A DNA stretch of 5,741 nucleotides, taken from assembly GCA_944325615.1 (NCBI GenBank), contig CALVAU010000216.1:1-5741 (forward strand), given 5' to 3'. The translations under genes and the position numbers were made by a program. Source of the DNA: Candidatus Gastranaerophilales bacterium. GTDB taxonomy: Bacteria > Cyanobacteriota > Vampirovibrionia > Gastranaerophilales > Gastranaerophilaceae. The notes beneath the pieces were generated by a model that worked only from the letters and a program-made list of their open reading frames with translations, was not told where the DNA came from and ran no database searches. Below, in pieces: positions 5,187 to 5,741 of this stretch. How positions within the stretch are numbered: position 1 is the stretch's first letter; each line of letters starts with the position of its first letter.

Positions 5187-5576
5187 TTATTTGTTAGTAC
5201 CACCGTATGAAAAATCATTTTTGATATTTGTTTGTAGAAGTTTTGTCCAAGAACTCTCAAAAGTTGTAATTTCGTTTAATCTCGTTTCATAATTGTTCTT
5301 GTCTAACTCAAGCTGATCTTCCCAAGTGTTTAAGTTTTGCAACTCATATTCATGCTCTTTTTCAAGAATTTCCATTACCATCTCATACTCATCCGGAGAC
5401 TCTTCGTAATATTCATAGTAATAATATTGCTGCTGATCATTATATTTTGCCTGTAATTCAGCACTTTCTCTTGAAGCGTTCATCATATTAAACATTACAT
5501 TTGACAATTTTTCATTAATCATTGATTTCTGTTTAGTATACATCAACAATGTTTCTTGAATATTTGATATTGCCAT
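5187..5576 (-). CDS. Acidic, tyrosine-rich helical protein, unknown function
   Basis: I do not recognise this 129-residue protein. It looks like two long helices joined by an acidic tyrosine-rich link. Residues 1-50 are polar and helical with heptad-like hydrophobics (I6, L10, M19, L24, M28, M31). Residues 51-59 are a run of Y and E, followed by SP at 60-61. Residues 64-115 are another helix rich in E, L and W (W85, W110), with coiled-coil character. The tail is FSYGGTNK. There are about 24 acidic and 11 basic residues, no cysteine, no signal peptide and no membrane segment. Helical hairpins of this size include secretion-system substrates, export chaperones and flagellar-type proteins, but no diagnostic motif (such as WXG) is present, so no role is assigned. 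The ATG is supported by GAGG (minus strand, 5589-5586) 9 nt upstream, and a strong hairpin follows the stop. The gene is thus a likely single unit. Confidence 0.8.
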   Translation of the reverse strand: MAISNIQETLLMYTKQKSMINEKLSNVMFNMMNASRESAELQAKYNDQQQYYYYEYYEESPDEYEMVMEILEKEHEYELQNLNTWEDQLELDKNNYETRLNEITTFESSWTKLLQTNIKNDFSYGGTNK

Positions 5577-5605
5577 CGCTCTCGTCCTCTTTTTTACTTC
5601 TCTTA

Positions 5606-5611
5606 ATTATA
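5606..5611 (-). promoter_or_regulatory. Candidate -10 box for the acidic helical protein gene
   Basis: TATAAT on the minus strand lies 29 nt upstream of the ATG at 5576, leaving room for the GAGG ribosome binding site. No convincing -35 occurs at 16-18 nt. The octamer ATGTAACA (minus strand, 5661-5654) lies 42 nt further upstream. The box is perfect but the surroundings are AT-rich. Confidence 0.4.
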
Positions 5612-5664
5612 TAAAAACAATTAATAAAAGCTGTTTTCAGACTTTTGGCAATTTGTTACATTTG

Positions 5665-5683
5665 TTAATATTTTAAATATTAA
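5665..5683. repeat. Perfect 9+1+9 AT-only inverted repeat
   Basis: TTAATATTT and AAATATTAA flank a single T at 5674. The repeat begins 2 nt after the stop codon of the partial minus-strand gene. With no G or C in the stem and no following U tract it is unlikely to work as an intrinsic terminator. It could be a regulator site for the helical-protein gene, or simply a product of AT richness. Confidence 0.4.
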
Positions 5684-5685
5684 AT

Positions 5686-5741
5686 TTAGTTTTTGTCATC
5701 ATACATATCTTTAATCATCTGTCTTGTAGTTTTGCCACCTT
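5686..5741 (-). CDS. 3' end of an unidentified gene (partial)
   Basis: On the minus strand one frame is open from the window edge to TAA at 5688-5686 and encodes a tail of 17 residues, GGKTTRQMIKDMYDDKN. The other two minus-strand frames close sooner. The composition looks like a real protein terminus, polar and helical, and the orientation matches the downstream helical-protein gene 109 nt away. Too little is present to name a family. The gap to the next gene contains a candidate -10 and an AT palindrome, so the two genes may be separately transcribed. Confidence 0.45.
   Translation of the reverse strand, partial: GGKTTRQMIKDMYDDKN

Noticed and set aside
5104..5292. A 62-codon plus-strand frame across the terminator
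   Set aside because: It spans the DUF3326 start, the hairpin and the helical-protein 3' end; no ribosome binding site or family resemblance.
1..5741. CRISPR arrays, tRNA or rRNA genes, insertion sequences, attachment sites
   Set aside because: No spaced direct repeats, cloverleaf-like sequence, conserved rRNA blocks, transposase or integrase motifs, or terminal repeats were found on reading both strands.

Overview
The window is AT-rich bacterial chromosome with short intergenic gaps. The best guess for the source is a non-photosynthetic relative of the cyanobacteria (Melainabacteria/Vampirovibrionia, order Gastranaerophilales), of the gut type. Three things point there: a full-length DUF3326 protein, a family typical of cyanobacteria and plastid-bearing eukaryotes; a prepilin-like protein whose N-terminus (AFTMAEVLITLGIIG) and C-terminus (DYPW) match a type very common in those genomes; and an AMIN-domain cell-wall amidase of cyanobacterial style. 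This placement rests on recalled family patterns and was not searched.

Layout, left to right. Bases 1-203 hold no convincing gene but carry two dyad-symmetric sites in front of a 73-residue LuxR/GerE-type DNA-binding protein (204-425, +). A good sigma-70-type promoter (470-498) then drives a secreted N-acetylmuramoyl-L-alanine amidase with N-terminal AMIN-like modules (520-2361, +). Glutamate racemase MurI (2333-3145, +) overlaps the amidase 3' end and lacks an ATG start. These two genes form a peptidoglycan pair: one cuts the wall, the other supplies D-glutamate for new precursor.

Converging on murI with a 7-nt gap is a prepilin-like gene on the minus strand (3153-3833). Its true start is 18 codons inside the longest open frame. 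It is divergent from a small Xre/Cro-type repressor (3934-4158, +). The 100-bp gap between them holds two copies of the perfect palindrome ACTATAGT, centred exactly 20 bp apart. The copy nearer the repressor gene contains the -10 box of a near-consensus promoter reading toward the prepilin gene. This is the clearest candidate regulatory switch in the window.

The repressor gene converges, with a 4-nt gap, on the DUF3326 gene (4163-5134, -). Upstream of that lie a strong hairpin terminator (5151-5181) and a gene for an acidic, tyrosine-rich, helical protein of unknown function (5187-5576, -). The window ends in what looks like the last 17 codons of another minus-strand gene (5686-5741).

I see no tRNA, rRNA, CRISPR array, insertion sequence or integrase. 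The more unusual points are the prepilin/repressor operator layout, the non-ATG murI start, two genes with no Shine-Dalgarno sequence but a -10-like box 6-8 nt from the ATG, and an 8-mer (ATGTAACA) found in three intergenic regions.
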